Assembly: GCA_000320605.2 (NCBI GenBank)
Contig: KB445799.1
Location: 424,179-488,178 of the forward strand
DNA from: Gelatoporia subvermispora B
Lineage: Eukaryota > Basidiomycota > Agaricomycetes > Polyporales > Gelatoporiaceae
Length of the DNA stretch: 64,000 nucleotides
Direction of reading: 5' to 3'
The stretch's first letter is position 1, and each line of letters starts with the position of its first letter. Of the stretch, positions 36,492 through 47,774 are shown one piece after another. The notes beneath the pieces are model-generated. The model saw only the letters and a program-made list of their open reading frames with translations, made no database searches and was not told the origin of the DNA. The translations under genes and the position numbers were made by a program.

Positions 36492-37522
36492 ATGAAGTCG
36501 TTCGCCTACCTCTTGACGCTTGCCGCGATCGTCTCCTCAAGCTACGGCCTGGTCACTCGGGACCCCGTCCAAAGTAATATTGCTCGGTATTACGATGGTA
36601 TGCTGCTGACCCTCGCCCGCAGAGCGTTCGTCCTGCAGCTCGGTCGTCTCGAGCCAGACTGTCACCGTCGGCGAGAACAGTGTGGAGGTCTCCACCTTGT
36701 CCTGCGGTGCCGAGATTCAAGAGGATGCTGCGCCCATCAGAGTCGACGGGCTCTTCCCGACGCCTGCCCCCCCTGCCCCGACCGACGTCTGCGCCGACAT
36801 CTGTATGGTCGCGCCTCACGAGGATTATGTATCAGTTGAACTGACCTTGCCATAGGCACCGACCTTTGCAGCAGCGTCGGCCCTCTGCCCCCGCAGAGCG
36901 AGGACTGCGACGTCATCATCGACGCCATCACCATCCTCAACGGATCCGTTTGTGAGTCACTCGCGCGTTGCATATCAACCGTCGGGCACAGGATTCATGT
37001 TGCACGCAGCGCCGACATTCACCGTGGACGCTGGCACCGTGCAGCAGCTCACATTCGGCACCTGTCGCTTCTTCTTCGAGAACCTGAGCTCGCAAACGCT
37101 CGAGTACTGCTGGCAGTCGTTGGTACGTCCACCCGCCTTCGAGGTCCGCTCAGACGTTGAGCGAACTTGCCCAGTCCAACGTCGCGTCCGCTGCCGAGGC
37201 TGCGTGCTTCCCCCCAGTACAGCCCGTGTTTTCCCAGGGACTCTGCGTGCCCGCCGACGGGCGCTGGGAGGTCGGGTACGTCAGCTCCGGCACACACTGT
37301 TGGAACCAGTACTCACCCCCGTTTCAGGGTTGGCCACTCTTGAAGGCTGTCAGCGTGACCTCGGTGTTTCTTTGGGACTGTAATTGGGACTTTGTAGCTT
37401 CCGGGCCTTTGGCCAGCTCACCTGTTGTACTTCTTCTGTACCGGGAATGTATGGATGTTGGATCTGAATCGACCACGGGGTGGTGGTGGACAAATGCCAG
37501 TTGGGCCAGTGCAGCCTATTAG
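36492..37522 (+). CDS. Secreted protein of unknown function with Kex2-type site
   Basis: Signal peptide MKSFAYLLTLAAIVSSSYG; a short pro-region ending DPVQKR after splicing at 36573 (donor GTAATA) to an acceptor near 36633, giving a Lys-Arg processing site before SSCSSVVSSQTVTVGENSVE. Further exons read CADICGTDLCSSVGPLPPQ, EDCDVIIDAITILNGSV, PTFTVDAGTVQQLTFGTCRF, FFENLSSQTLEYCWQSL and SNVASAAEAACFPP, GLCVPADGRWEV. The spacing DC-VI--A then C-FF then YC then GLCV---RW resembles a widespread basidiomycete secreted family of unknown function. The last exon runs open to a stop at 37522; the true end may be slightly earlier if another intron exists. No catalytic motif is seen. Confidence 0.7.
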
Positions 37523-37945
37523 AAGCTTCAAAGAGAAGCGTGTGATTCAGCCAATCAGGGCGAAACAGTGCCTAGATACTCCAACTGTCTCGGACAACGA
37601 ATTAGAACTTCTGAAGTGTGAATCCCGCGGCATTACCCGAGCACGCCCACAAAGGCACGAGGAGCATCCCCTTTTGATAACGAAACCATCACAAAGCGCA
37701 AGTGTCAGTGGGAGCGTTTCGCTGTATGTATCGATAGATTGAGAGCACGTTTAGGCAGCAAATCACTGATCCCCACCAGATGCTCAGGAAGAGGGACAGG
37801 ATGTTACATTTCGACCTCACACATGAACGTGACAAAATGATGAAAGCGAGTTGACCGGAACCTGGAAATACAACGCAGCTAATCACGTGAAGCGATTTTG
37901 AGAGACATCCTCGAAATTATAATAGCGTACACCGTGCTTGACATT
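37523..37945. other. Convergent 3' spacer
   Basis: About 420 bp between the ends of two convergent genes; nothing recognised. Confidence 0.5.
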
Positions 37946-38734
37946 CTAGATCGGCTTGATCTTGAAGTGCAGGGAAATGAGTGAGAAAATGAGACACTGG
38001 GACTTCAGGTAAGCGGTGCGTCAGCAACAAAAGGACAAGATACGCACCTTCAGATCCTGCACCAGGTAGTAAAACACTCGCAGCCCCTCAGGGTCCTCGC
38101 TATCCTGGATATCCATCAAAGAGCCGATCTTTGCCGTCTATCGGAAGTGAGGCTCAGCGACATACAGACCCGCGATGGTCAGTGCAAGCATACCTCAAAG
38201 GCAATGTGGTCGTTCCCTACCCGGATTTCCAACTCCTGTTTGCCCACAATGTTCTTTTTCGGCCAGTTTGTGTCGTCTTCCCTGTAGGCAGACACAGGAG
38301 AGATTAAGGTCGCCGGACACGCATATCAGAATGCCTAGACATACTTCGTGATCTCGCTTGACTCTACAATCCTCTTGAGCTCCTTGATCACGAGCGGGCC
38401 AACCCACACTGCACGAGAGCATGAGCAAAACACACCAACGAATTCAAACCAGTAACACCGGGAGCCTCACTCTCTTTGCGGATCAGACTATCATTGCGGT
38501 AGTTCGAGTTGTTCGCATATCGCAGGCGTCCATGGGAGTACTCGAACTCTAGGAACTCGTGCCCGTGCTTTCCGGAGTGTCCGGTGCTGAACGCGCGGTC
38601 AGACTCATCACGGGACAAGGCAGTAAAACACTAGCACATACTAGTATCTGGACAAGAGGCGTGAGCACAAAGTGCACACGCCGAGCGGGGGGATCGTACC
38701 TCAGGTAGAAGGGGTCGCTGTCGTGGGAGGTCAT
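37946..38734 (-). CDS. MAGO: MAGO NASHI, exon junction complex subunit
   Basis: Core exon junction complex protein that pairs with Y14. Start [12 protein letters not shown] at 38734; then [101 protein letters not shown] and the end [16 protein letters not shown] at 37946, all family hallmarks. My exons begin 38734-38700, then a 6-nt exon 38647-38642, then 38586-38471, followed by three more. The 6-nt exon restores the conserved Arg-Tyr-Tyr before TGH; skipping it keeps the frame but loses two residues. Length is typical. It heads a same-strand run with mitochondrial uS10 and SUS1. Confidence 0.93.
38642..38647 (-). other. Proposed 6-nt microexon of MAGO
   Basis: On the minus strand, GTCCAG|ATACTA|GTATGT places six bases between a good acceptor and a good donor, flanked by introns of 52 and 55 nt. 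Joined, they give AGA TAC TAC, the conserved RYY. Confidence 0.7.
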
Positions 38735-39095
38735 GGTGGTCCGAGGAGCGTTGTAGTTGGTGAGGACGATGGGCGACGCGCGGAAACTCGTCGACCTCGC
38801 GTCTCGGCAAGTCCCGATCAAGGTGGCGGACGGGCGAAAGAGGTCGGACAGGAAGGCTCAAAAGATATTCTAGCTCTCCAATTCACTACAGGATATACAG
38901 TACTGTGCAAGTACGATGTGGAATCTCTTAGGTAGAGCATGACTAGAATACATGTGCTGATTAACATAGTAGCCCGTCATGCGCCGACAAAGTGGCGTCC
39001 CAAGCTGCTCTATGCCGGGGTCGAATGTAGTCACAAAATGCGTGCAAGTTGCTGAGGGGGTAGGTTGCCATATGCACTGCTACATAGAAGCAGTG

Positions 39096-39856
39096 TCATG
39101 ACGCTTTTGATGCTTCCGGGGTTGGTGGTTGCAGCACCAGCTCCGGCGCCGCCTGCTCTTTCGCCGCTGCCAGCTCCGTCTTGACAATCTCTTCGCCTAT
39201 CGCCTGCACCTTCGCTGCGGTCGTCTGCGGCCCCAGCCGCATGCGGTTCATCACATTGTCCAGGGTCTGCTCGCCCACACCGACGGGCGCGCGCTGCCAC
39301 CGCACCACACGCATACCGACTCCCGCGAGCGCGTGCATCTCGAGGTAGCGCACCATGCGCTCGACGACCTCCTCGTCCGCATCCCACGCCTTGATGAGCC
39401 GCTTGTGGACCCTGCGCTCGAAGTTCTCCTGCGCCTTCTTGTGCACGAACGGACTCTTGAGCACCGTCCAGAGCGAGCGCTGCGTGGGGAGGTGCACGGG
39501 CTTTGAGACGGGTACCGCGAGCGCTGCGGCGGTGTGCGTCGTAAAGTGCGAGAATAGTTCGAGCAGCTCGGGGTAGTATGAGCGCAGGTGGATGAGCGCG
39601 ACGGGGATGTGGTGTGTCCGTGGGTGGTAGTACGCGGGTTGTTCGCTCCGCCCGTGCACGATGCTTGACGCGTACTTGCGCTCGGCCAACTGCTCCTCAG
39701 TCATAGCCTGAGCTCTGGCCCTGTATGAAATATATCACTCTGTAGGTCGTGTATAGGGTGGACAGCGAGCACTACAACTCACGGTGTGTGCGCCCATCGT
39801 CTGCATGACCGAGTCGCCGCAAAAGCGGACTTGAATTGACGAGCCCAGACATTCAT
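39096..39856 (-). CDS. RSM10: Mitochondrial small-subunit ribosomal protein uS10m (RSM10)
   Basis: Start MNVWARQFKSAFAATRSCRR at 39856 is a basic, Ser/Ala-rich mitochondrial presequence. One intron (acceptor GCTCAG before GCTATGACTGAG) joins it to the main exon. The core shows HHIPVALIHLRSYYPELLEL, PVHLPTQRSLWTVLKSPFVH, KKAQENFERRVHKRLIKAWD and EMHALAGVGMRVVRW, matching uS10m with the longer fungal form. The C-terminal tail, AAAKEQAAPELVLQPPTPEA, is an extension. It lies between MAGO and SUS1 on the same strand. Confidence 0.9.
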
Positions 39857-40249
39857 AATGGTACCGCACAAGATCTCCTGAACGCGCTATGTGAGGCTGG
39901 AGCTTGTGCGGGTGGGCTGGGAGGGGCTGGTAGCAGCGTAGTATACGTTCAGCACAAGTCCAAAATTCCCGCGAAACGTGCCTTCTTGATTTGGTAAGTA
40001 CAATGGGCGCTACTCAGATCCTTCGGCGCTAAATACTATCCAGAGGACATGGCGCCGGGTTTGAGCAATAATTTACTTGGTAGAACTTGGTAGATAGAGA
40101 TAGCGTGTAGTATACAGGCATGCAGTACAAGAGAGATTACAATCAAAGCAGCAGAGGTGGAGAGCGAGAAAGCTGGTGTAGACTGGGCCACTATCCACGG
40201 GCAGATGTGCCCATTGGAATACAGAGGGGTTTGAAGCAGTGTAAGTCGT
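39857..40249. other. Spacer between RSM10 and SUS1
   Basis: 393 bp holding the RSM10 promoter; nothing else recognised. Confidence 0.5.
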
Positions 40250-40714
40250 TCACGGTTCGATCTGGCTGTCAAGGTATCTCTTAATCATATTTTTGATATT
40301 CTGCTTCACCGCCTGCGGAACCTCGCCTACGGCGTCCCTTGTTCAGCAAATGTTTCGTCGACGCGCCTGTGGTGTGCTCACCTTCAGCCTGCGGACGATG
40401 GGTGTCCATCAATGCTTCGAAAGTGATTCCCTCGCTCTTACGCGCACCCTCTGCGACCATTTAGAACATATGGCATACATAATGAACACAACCACCTACC
40501 CTTACTCCGGTTCTTGAAGTCGTCTCGCCAGCCACACTCCTTCAGCTCCTGCCTGAGCTGTGCATAAATTCTGTAACGACATCCGTCAGTTATTACAAAA
40601 TTCTGCCGCAGAAATCAACCATAGGCATCACCTGTCCCACTCCCCACTTTCGGCCATGCGTCGGCGCAATTGCGCAAAGAGATAGTCATGCCTCCCCTCG
40701 TTTCGAGCAGGCAT
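40250..40714 (-). CDS. SUS1: SUS1/ENY2, SAGA and TREX-2 subunit
   Basis: Small helical protein that links transcription to mRNA export in the SAGA deubiquitinase module and the TREX-2 complex. Spliced reading: MPARNEGRHDYLFAQLRRRM, AESGEWDR, IYAQLRQELKECGWRDDFKN, RSKEGARKSEGITFEALMDT, HRPQAEGEVPQAVKQNIKNM, IKRYLDSQIEP. This is the ENY2 fold from end to end at about 94 aa. Four exons; the last acceptor is GCCGTAG before GCGAGGTT, which keeps the frame. The gene is intron-dense for its size; yeast SUS1 is also unusual in having two introns and regulated splicing. Confidence 0.92.
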
Positions 40715-41664
40715 GGATGAAGAGGCGTGGGAAACGAACTGTTTCTTGGCGCTCACTCACAGCTCGCTGGGAAGCAGACGATACCTGGTGCATCGAGGTT
40801 CGGGCTATTTGACTTGCCTCCAGACATAGTACAAATTACCCGGATCGGCGGACATGTATGGCCTCATCCAGCCTTCAGAAAAATATCACAGCCGCACAGA
40901 CGTGGGCAGCTATTCGCTGCCCAAAATGGTAAGTCTCTGCACCACATTCGGCCATTGTGCGGCAAAGTCATGAGGTTGACGCGAGTATACGGCTGTACAC
41001 GGCGATGTGATTCTCTGAGACATATCCCAGAAGCAAAATCATGCGGTAGCACATAAGCCATACGATATCAATGTTCGCAGAACGAACCAGGAACGAAGCT
41101 GAAATTGCGCTAGAATTGGGGCTTTGGGCGTACTCGATAGGCTTTCGATATCGATAAATCATCAGGATTGCGGGAAATGCGCACAAAAGAGAGCTCTGCT
41201 GCACGACTACTACTGCACCTCTCCAGCATGGTTCCCCAGCCATCTTATGCGGCCATGTCATGACCGATATTCGTAATCTTGACTGCTCTCACACGGCATC
41301 CTAAGTACCTTGAAGTGCTACCAGGTGGAGGCTGACTGGTCCTGGCTATAGTTCCTACTTGGGGAGATGGCTCAGTGATATCAGGCACATAACACGAGAT
41401 GGCTGCGTCTGCATGGCTTCCTGCCCTTATGCATGCTACGTCATTGGCAGCCGATCATTAAGATCATTAATTCCATACGCTAAGGTCCTTTCGTGTGAAC
41501 GTCCAGAGAGTCGCGTAGGCTTTTCAAACCATTACCCTCTATATGCAGAACACTTCGAATCCCACAAATCTTTTACGTGAGCCTTGCTCTAGGAACCGAC
41601 TCCTGCTAACCCGCTTCCGAGACGGTCGGCATCCAATCGTCGCGGGCTTCTAATATATTATATT
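40715..41664. other. Unassigned spacer
   Basis: About 950 bp with the SUS1 promoter at one end; no other feature recognised. Confidence 0.5.
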
Positions 41665-42000
41665 ATGTCGGAAATTCAAGCTTCAAGAGTGACGGTAGGA
41701 TCCGGAATCGTCTCGTTCTGCAACGAGACGGCGAAAGTATATGCTGCAATCCATTATTCACGCCGCTTACTCGCTGCTGTCTGCCAAGCGCTCTGCGCTG
41801 CAGAAATACGACATTCTTCTGGAAATCTTCCAGGCTGTAGGCTCGTGGGAGAGGACGGAACTCTTGCAGCAGCGGCTGCTACTTGTAAAACTATCGCAGA
41901 TCCAGCACTCGATATCCTGTGGGCTGAACCGTACTCCGTTCAAGTATTTCAAATTCTTGGGCAAGACTGACACGAGATCGAACGTTAGTGTCATTCAGTA
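41665..42000 (+). pseudogene. Frameshifted F-box gene fragment
   Basis: One frame reads LQKYDILLEIFQAVGSWE near 41797-41850, the first half of a mushroom-type F-box; the second half, TLAAAAATCKTIADPALDIL followed by WAEPYSVQVFQILGQD, lies in another frame from about 41861. The two halves fit one F-box only if a base was gained or lost between them. No downstream repeat region is recognised, so this is a broken fragment. Confidence 0.6.
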
Positions 42001-43095
42001 GTGTCATTCCGTTCAACTCTCCAGTCACTCAAGCATTTTGCTGGATTGTGCCCAAATTAGCAGGTTATTTGGCTACCATCCCTCGATTGTCACACGGCCG
42101 GACTACTAGACAGCCCTTCTCAGTCCCACGGCAGCCTCAGGTCCCTGCGAATCTATGGAGTCAGCAGTATCATGTCGGAGCTCTGATTACATTGCATCGC
42201 TTTGTTTGTCGACGGGCTTTTTCCCGGCCTACAATCTACGCCTCCCCACGAGACTTTGAGCTGGGCGGCTCGGAGAATGGCACAATGGATTCAGGTGGAG
42301 GGTATCATCCGGCAACTGCAGTCCGAGCGGGGTCAGTCTCACACCACCTAAAATCTTTACATGTTTTATATACCTTTCGGTTCGAATACCGTAGCTGATG
42401 ATTGTATTTTTGCAGGTTTTCCCAGAGAGTTATGGGACTGTGGACTGAAAGCGTCCGCGTAGAGTTATATGCATATCGCCGCCGCTCTGACACCTAGGCA
42501 CTCGAGATACCTTGCACAAGCTTAACCTTCGTCTGCGATAGTCTACTCTTTCGCAATCCCACAGAGCACTACATGCCATATAGTACACCGCTATTTTCCT
42601 GGTACAGATATAGAACCATTACGTAGAGTACGATACCAATGAGAATGGGAACCACAAGGCTTGTGGCAAGACATTGAGGTCACGATACATTCAGAGTTGT
42701 GATATAGCAAATCATTCTGGCATGATCCGATGAAGGAAGAATCGATAGCAATGGTTTTGGGGGATCAATAAGTACGTCCAAAAACTGAGCGATGTACAAC
42801 ATTTCAGCGCTATCACGGCATTTTTGTCGTTGAAAGGCTCATTCACAAAAGCGCGCGATGGCCCTAGCTGTGGAACTATGCTCTTCATCTTCCCAGGGCC
42901 CAATTGCCACCCATGATGCCAGGGCTGACGATTGTAAGCCAAGATTGAATTCCCACCCGCAGAGGTGAGTAATTACACATGGCTTCATCAGCCGAATTAT
43001 TGTACCGTTGAAGACAATACAGGGAAGAGTCGCATATCTGCTTTTTCAGCGTATGCGTTCTAGCAAACCGAAGTACACCAGAGGTGGGCACGACG
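42001..43095. other. Unassigned spacer
   Basis: About 1.1 kb; several short frames without domains; nothing supported. Confidence 0.5.
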
Positions 43096-44450
43096 TCACA
43101 CCTCCGCATCATGGTACGAAGGCGGAGGCGATACCCCGTCCACATCAGAGTGTTCCACCGGGTCTTCTTCGACGAGAGTTCGAGCATGCAAAACTTCAGG
43201 TACGAGCGTATCGCGCATGTCAGTCGAGTCGGGATCCGAGTTTACGATCGTGAACCCAGGGCCTGCCTCTACCTGTAGCTCTGGACGGCTATCATGTTCG
43301 ATGCCAGTGCCAAGAATGAACACTGGTGCAATTTCGGCTCCAATTCCGTCGCCTACATCGTCGAAATGACTGTGGTTGCTCTCGCCTAGGGTTGTTGATC
43401 GTGATTGCGGGATGTTATCCCGGCGTCTGCGGGTCTGGCGACAACAGGTTATGATGAGAGTGAGAGCGAGGATTAATACAGCGACAAAGAGCACGGCAAT
43501 GACGATCGATGTCGTGTCATTTGTCCCTGTGCTATTTGTATTCGGATTTGTGGAGGAGACTCTACTCTGCAAAGGTGTGCTCTGAGAGGACGAGCTTTGA
43601 GAAGAGATTTCCAGAGAAGATATGCTCAGAGATGATGGCCCTTGGCCGGCACTGGAGCTTGATGGGACCACCAACTCTGGTATGGACGAGCTTTCTTGCG
43701 CGGCATCTGTGTATGTCCTAATGGATACAACTTGTCACTATCACCACCATAGTTGTGGTACCCGAAACAATGGCCATACGCACGTGTACTGGACATAGTC
43801 GAACAAGATCAAGGGCTTATTTTCGCTCATCTGCCCGTCCACGATGGTGAAGTGGTGGTTCCCGGGGGGCAGATTGTCCGTATGGAAGACCAGCGCCGAA
43901 TATTTGTATGTCAAGGCCGCGGCGTTCGCCGGCGTCGCGATGTAGTACTCCCCGGCGTAGTTGCCATCGATGTAGAAGGTCATGTCGACATTTCCGAGCG
44001 CTCCATCGTCGAGGGCCAAGATACAGTACACATACAACGAAGTCCCTGGATGGAGCGTATACCAGAGACGTGAGCATCCATTGGTCTGTCTGTCGGACTT
44101 CTTCCGATCAAGCACACACCGTTGAACGCAACGGTCGCATTCCTGGTGTTGCCAGGTCCGAACCCGCTCGAGGCATCGTGCCATGTTCCGCCGAACGCCT
44201 GCGCCGCATCGGGATGTGCTTGACACGAGGAGCAGTCCTGTCCGACGTTCCAGAAGTCTGGCGGGGTGTAGACGAAGTGCTCGCCCGTGACAGGGTCACC
44301 GAAGGTGTCGTCGATGGAAATGTTCCTAACTGCGGCAAGAGCAAGGTCGAAATGCTGTAAAGAGACAGCTCCTAAAATGATGCTGGCTAGGAGGCTCATG
44401 AGCATCGGGAGACCGGGACTCAAAGCAAGGGGGAGCTTGAAACGGAACAC
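43096..44450 (-). CDS. Single-pass surface protein with Cys-pair domain and PPxY tail
   Basis: Predicted type I membrane protein of a family common in mushrooms. Start MFRFKLPLALSPGLPMLMSL, a signal-like hydrophobic stretch; ectodomain ISIDDTFGDPVTGEHFVYTP, VGQDCSSCQAHPDAAQAFGG, TWHDASSG, then across a GTGTGT donor FNGTSLYVYCILALDD, VDMTFYIDGNYAGEYY, FTIVDGQMSENKPLILFDYV. A Ser-rich stalk (SSSSAGQGPSSLSISSLEIS) precedes one transmembrane helix, SIVIAVLFVAVLILALTLII, then a CCRQTRRRR stop-transfer and a cytosolic tail ending SPPPSYHDAEV. PPSY fits the PPxY motif bound by WW-domain ubiquitin ligases. The ectodomain resembles galactose-binding-like folds; ligand unknown. Confidence 0.8.
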
Positions 44451-45243
44451 GGGGACGAGCTATTAAAGTGACGGAGACAGTGAAGATGAGATCTGTGATC
44501 TCCAGTGGCCGGCGGTGGACGCGGCTGTCCGGTGTTCGATGAACAATTGTGCTCAGCGAGTGGGTTATGCGGCTTCAGGCGGCCTCGTGAAGGCCTGCAC
44601 CTGAGCTGGGACTGCGCGTGGGCGCGCTGGATAATCACTGAGACTTTGACTAACATTGCCCTATTATCCAGGTTCGTGTCTAGCTCTCGCAAGCTCATCA
44701 ATTTGAGATAAGATGCACTAGATCCAGATCCGGCGGTCCAACATACGATGGAAGTACATTCGCACTCGCCACAGGGCACATCCAACGGGATATATTATGC
44801 CTGGATATCAGCGACTGTACGATCGAAGGCAAATAGGCTGTGGGGCTTGCGAAGCGGCAATCGATTTTTGATGAAATCTATCCGTATCCTCGGTATCTGA
44901 ATCCAAGTAGATCGCAACTCGAGGATTGAGCAGAATAGTGGAGCTCATGTGCCGTATACACGGGTACCGCGCTATGATATACCGATGGTCGCTGTGTCAC
45001 TGGGCGCCGCGAACTACGGTAGAAGTGCAGCCCTGTCAGGCGGTCAGTACAAAGACTCAGCGACGCCAGATATCAACCTTCATGATAGCCAGGACGTACA
45101 GGCAAAGCTGAAGGTCTGGATGCCAACTACGAACTTGAAAAAAACATAACAAATCACACATGCAGGGGTTTGATCACGCGGTCGCTCCATAATTCCCGAT
45201 GTCAATATACAGTGTGTTGATCGTACAGCTACGCACAGCGCAT
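44451..45243. other. Unassigned spacer
   Basis: Promoter region of the surface-protein gene plus the 3' flank of the proteasome gene; no further feature recognised. Confidence 0.5.
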
Positions 45244-46288
45244 CTAGCTAGTGTCCATGGCCTCGCCGGTGTGGACGACGTCCTCATTTACGATCAAACT
45301 GCGGATCTGCTCGGACTTGACGCGGGTCGTGCCGCGGCGGAACGTGTAGCTGCGCTCTTTCTGCACGCGCTCGTTCGGCTTGACGAAGTTGCGCAGCATC
45401 TCGGTGTGCGTCTCGGTGATCACGCACGCGTCGACGTTCGAGCCCGAGCCGAGGTCGTTGAAGATACCAGCGGAGATCGCCGCCGTGACGAGCTCAAGCG
45501 CCTCTGCGCGCTGGCGGGCGAATGCGTCAGCGGGGCGCGGATACGGATGGGTATAAATGGAGGGGAGAGGGACGCACCTCCATGTTTGGCCGCCAGCCGT
45601 GCTCGAAGACGGCCATCGCAGCGAGTGAACCGGAGCCCATGGTCACGTACGGCAGCTTGTCCGTCGAGCCATGCGGGTGGATCGTGAACAGGTGCGGGCC
45701 TGTCGCGTCGACGCCGCCGAGCACCAGCGCCGCACCAATATGTCCCTGGTATCTGTGGACATAACATTCAGTGTTGGAGGGTGGGAGGGGAGGGGGGGAC
45801 AGACTGGAAGAGCATCTGTTTGAGCATGTTCATGGCGGTGACGACGCGCGGCTTGCGGCCGGTGGTGAGCGCATGCAGCTCGATGTTGGAGGAGATGAGG
45901 GCGGTGGTGAATTCGGTGTCGGCGGCGGTACCCGCACCGCAGCAGCGGATTGACTCAGAGATGTAGTGAATCTGCGCAGATGTCGGCTGAGCACGACATG
46001 CGGAGTGTATGGACGGTTGCGCGACGCACCTTCTCACAGTTCTTGTCAGCAACAATAGGACCTTCTGTCGCACGAGTATCTGCGCCGAGCACGATGCCGT
46101 CCTTGAAGAGACAGCCTACGATTGTAGTACCGGTGCTCGTAGCCTTCGGAAGCGGAATGCCTCGGTCGGTGAGGAACGAATTCCTGTCCCTCGCTGTGAG
46201 TTATGTCTCAATGATTCTCCGCGAGTACTTACCGAACCTCATTCGAAAAATCGAAACCAGCAGAAGGGAAAACGGATGCAGATGCCAT
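45244..46288 (-). CDS. PUP1: 20S proteasome subunit beta2 (PUP1, trypsin-like site)
   Basis: Catalytic beta subunit of the 20S core. Start [19 protein letters not shown] at 46288; the propeptide ends at the catalytic Thr in [20 protein letters not shown]; then [80 protein letters not shown], and the long C-terminal arm [20 protein letters not shown] ending GEAMDTS. The arm wraps the neighbouring beta3 in known structures. About five exons. A 208-bp divergent promoter separates it from the BAR gene. Confidence 0.94.
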
Positions 46289-46496
46289 GGAGGAAGAGGG
46301 AAAGGTGCGGTGGCTGTCTCGAGCAGCGACCTGGAGCGGTTACGCGTCTCGCGCGCGCGTACAAGTCGGACCCCGAGGGTCGCGTGACCTATGTGGGTCC
46401 CCGGACAGTGCTGTTGCAGTGCATTCGCTGCGGCGGAGCAGACCAGCGCAGACCCTCCTTCCATCCGCCCCTCATCCATCTCCTCTCGCACTGATC
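46289..46496. promoter_or_regulatory. Divergent promoter between proteasome beta2 and BAR gene
   Basis: The two start codons are 208 bp apart and point away from each other. I found no certain proteasome-associated element by eye; shared control is an inference. Confidence 0.45.
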
Positions 46497-47774
46497 ATGG
46501 ACGGTTGGAACAAGCTGCAATCGAGTTTCACGGGTCTTAACCTCGGCCAGTCCGCGACCAAGTTCGCAAAGGGCTTCAACTCGAGCGTTCAAGCAACCAG
46601 GGAGCGGCTCGGACAGGTCGCACCCGACGAGATCACAGAGCTTCCGCAAGGTGTGAACTCCTTTCCACCACGCTCACTTACTGCATTGTTCTGATGTGCT
46701 GTACACAGAGTACAAGGACCTCGAGGCTCGCGTCGATGCCCTCCGCCAGGCACACCTCAGTCTGCTCAAGTATGTCATCGCCGAGACGTAGTGAGGCGCT
46801 ACGCGACGCTTACACCCCCTGCAGAGTGACGAAGGTCTATGAGACAGAGACGTACGACTACCCGAACCAGATCCAGGAGTCAATCTCCGAGCTGGGAACG
46901 ACCATCGGGCACGGTATCACCAACTTCGCCGCCGCGAACCTCAAGGGCACCGCGCTCCCCGCGCCGTCGCCTGCCGCGGCGGCCCCCACGCAGCACAAGA
47001 CCCTCCCGCATGCGCTCGGGCGCGCCGCGACGTCCTCTGCTGCCGCTGTGCAAGCTGTGGCGGCCAGCCCGGACGACCGTCTCGGCCGCGCCCTCACGAC
47101 GTACGCGGGCGCGTGGGAGAAGATCGCGGACGCGCGCGTTACACAGGACGAGGCCATCCGCGAGCAGTTCCTCCAGCCGTGGCAGACCACACTCTCAGCG
47201 AGTATCCAGGTCGCGATGAAGGCGCGCCAAGCTGTGCGCGCAAGCCGCCTCGAACTGGATGCCGCGAAGCAGACGTAAGTTGTACGCGCAGTATGAGCGT
47301 TTTGTGTGGGCTGCTAACGGTGGAGACTAGACTGAAGAACACGGGACCGGCGAAACAAGAGGCAGCGCGCCTCGAGGTTGAGAATGCGGAGGACGACCTC
47401 GTGCAAAAGACCGAGGTTGCAATCACGCTCATGAAGACCGTCCTCGATAACGTGCGTCGTGTACACTGATACCTCCTCTCTCCTAGGCTGACTTCTCCAC
47501 CTGCAGCCTGAGCCGCTTAAGAACCTCAACGAGCTGATTAAGGCGCAGGTACGTACCCCTCCTGTACCATACCCTTCCTTCTAGTTCATGGAGACGCCCT
47601 TTCCAGCTTGTCTTCTACGCCACGGCAGCCGAATCGCTGTCCGCTGTGCAGGGGGAGGTCGAAGAGCTGAGCGTTGCCGCTGAGGGCGAGTACCGGTACG
47701 TCTCCTCCCATCGCCCTCTCCTCTCCTCCGTCCCATTGACCGCTCCCGCCTCCAGGAAGTCGCGCGACCACTGA
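46497..47774 (+). CDS. BAR-domain protein, Gvp36 type
   Basis: Membrane-curvature protein of the Golgi vesicle/endosome type. Start MDGWNKLQSSFTGLNLGQSA at 46497; short exons give EYKDLEARVDALRQAHLSLL, VTKVYETETYDYPNQIQESI, GRALTTYAGAWEKIADARVT, QDEAIREQFLQPWQTTLSAS and KARQAVRASRLELDAAKQ, long amphipathic helices, then EAARLEVENAEDDLVQKTEV, EPLKNLNELIKAQLVFYATA and AVQGEVEELSVAAEGEYRKS to the stop at 47774. An Ala/Pro-rich loop interrupts the first helices. Seven or so exons. Yeast Gvp36 acts in endocytosis and vacuole integrity. Confidence 0.87.

Noticed and set aside
38549..38821. Possible VPS26 or other gene upstream of MAGO
   Set aside because: The segment is explained by MAGO exon 1, its two small introns and upstream sequence; no independent domain.
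39031..39387. Minus-strand frame with repeated Arg-Gly-Ala
   Set aside because: An alternative frame of the mitochondrial uS10 gene.
42378..42394. tRNA-like B box (GGTTCGAATACC)
   Set aside because: No acceptor stem, D arm or anticodon arm can be drawn around it.
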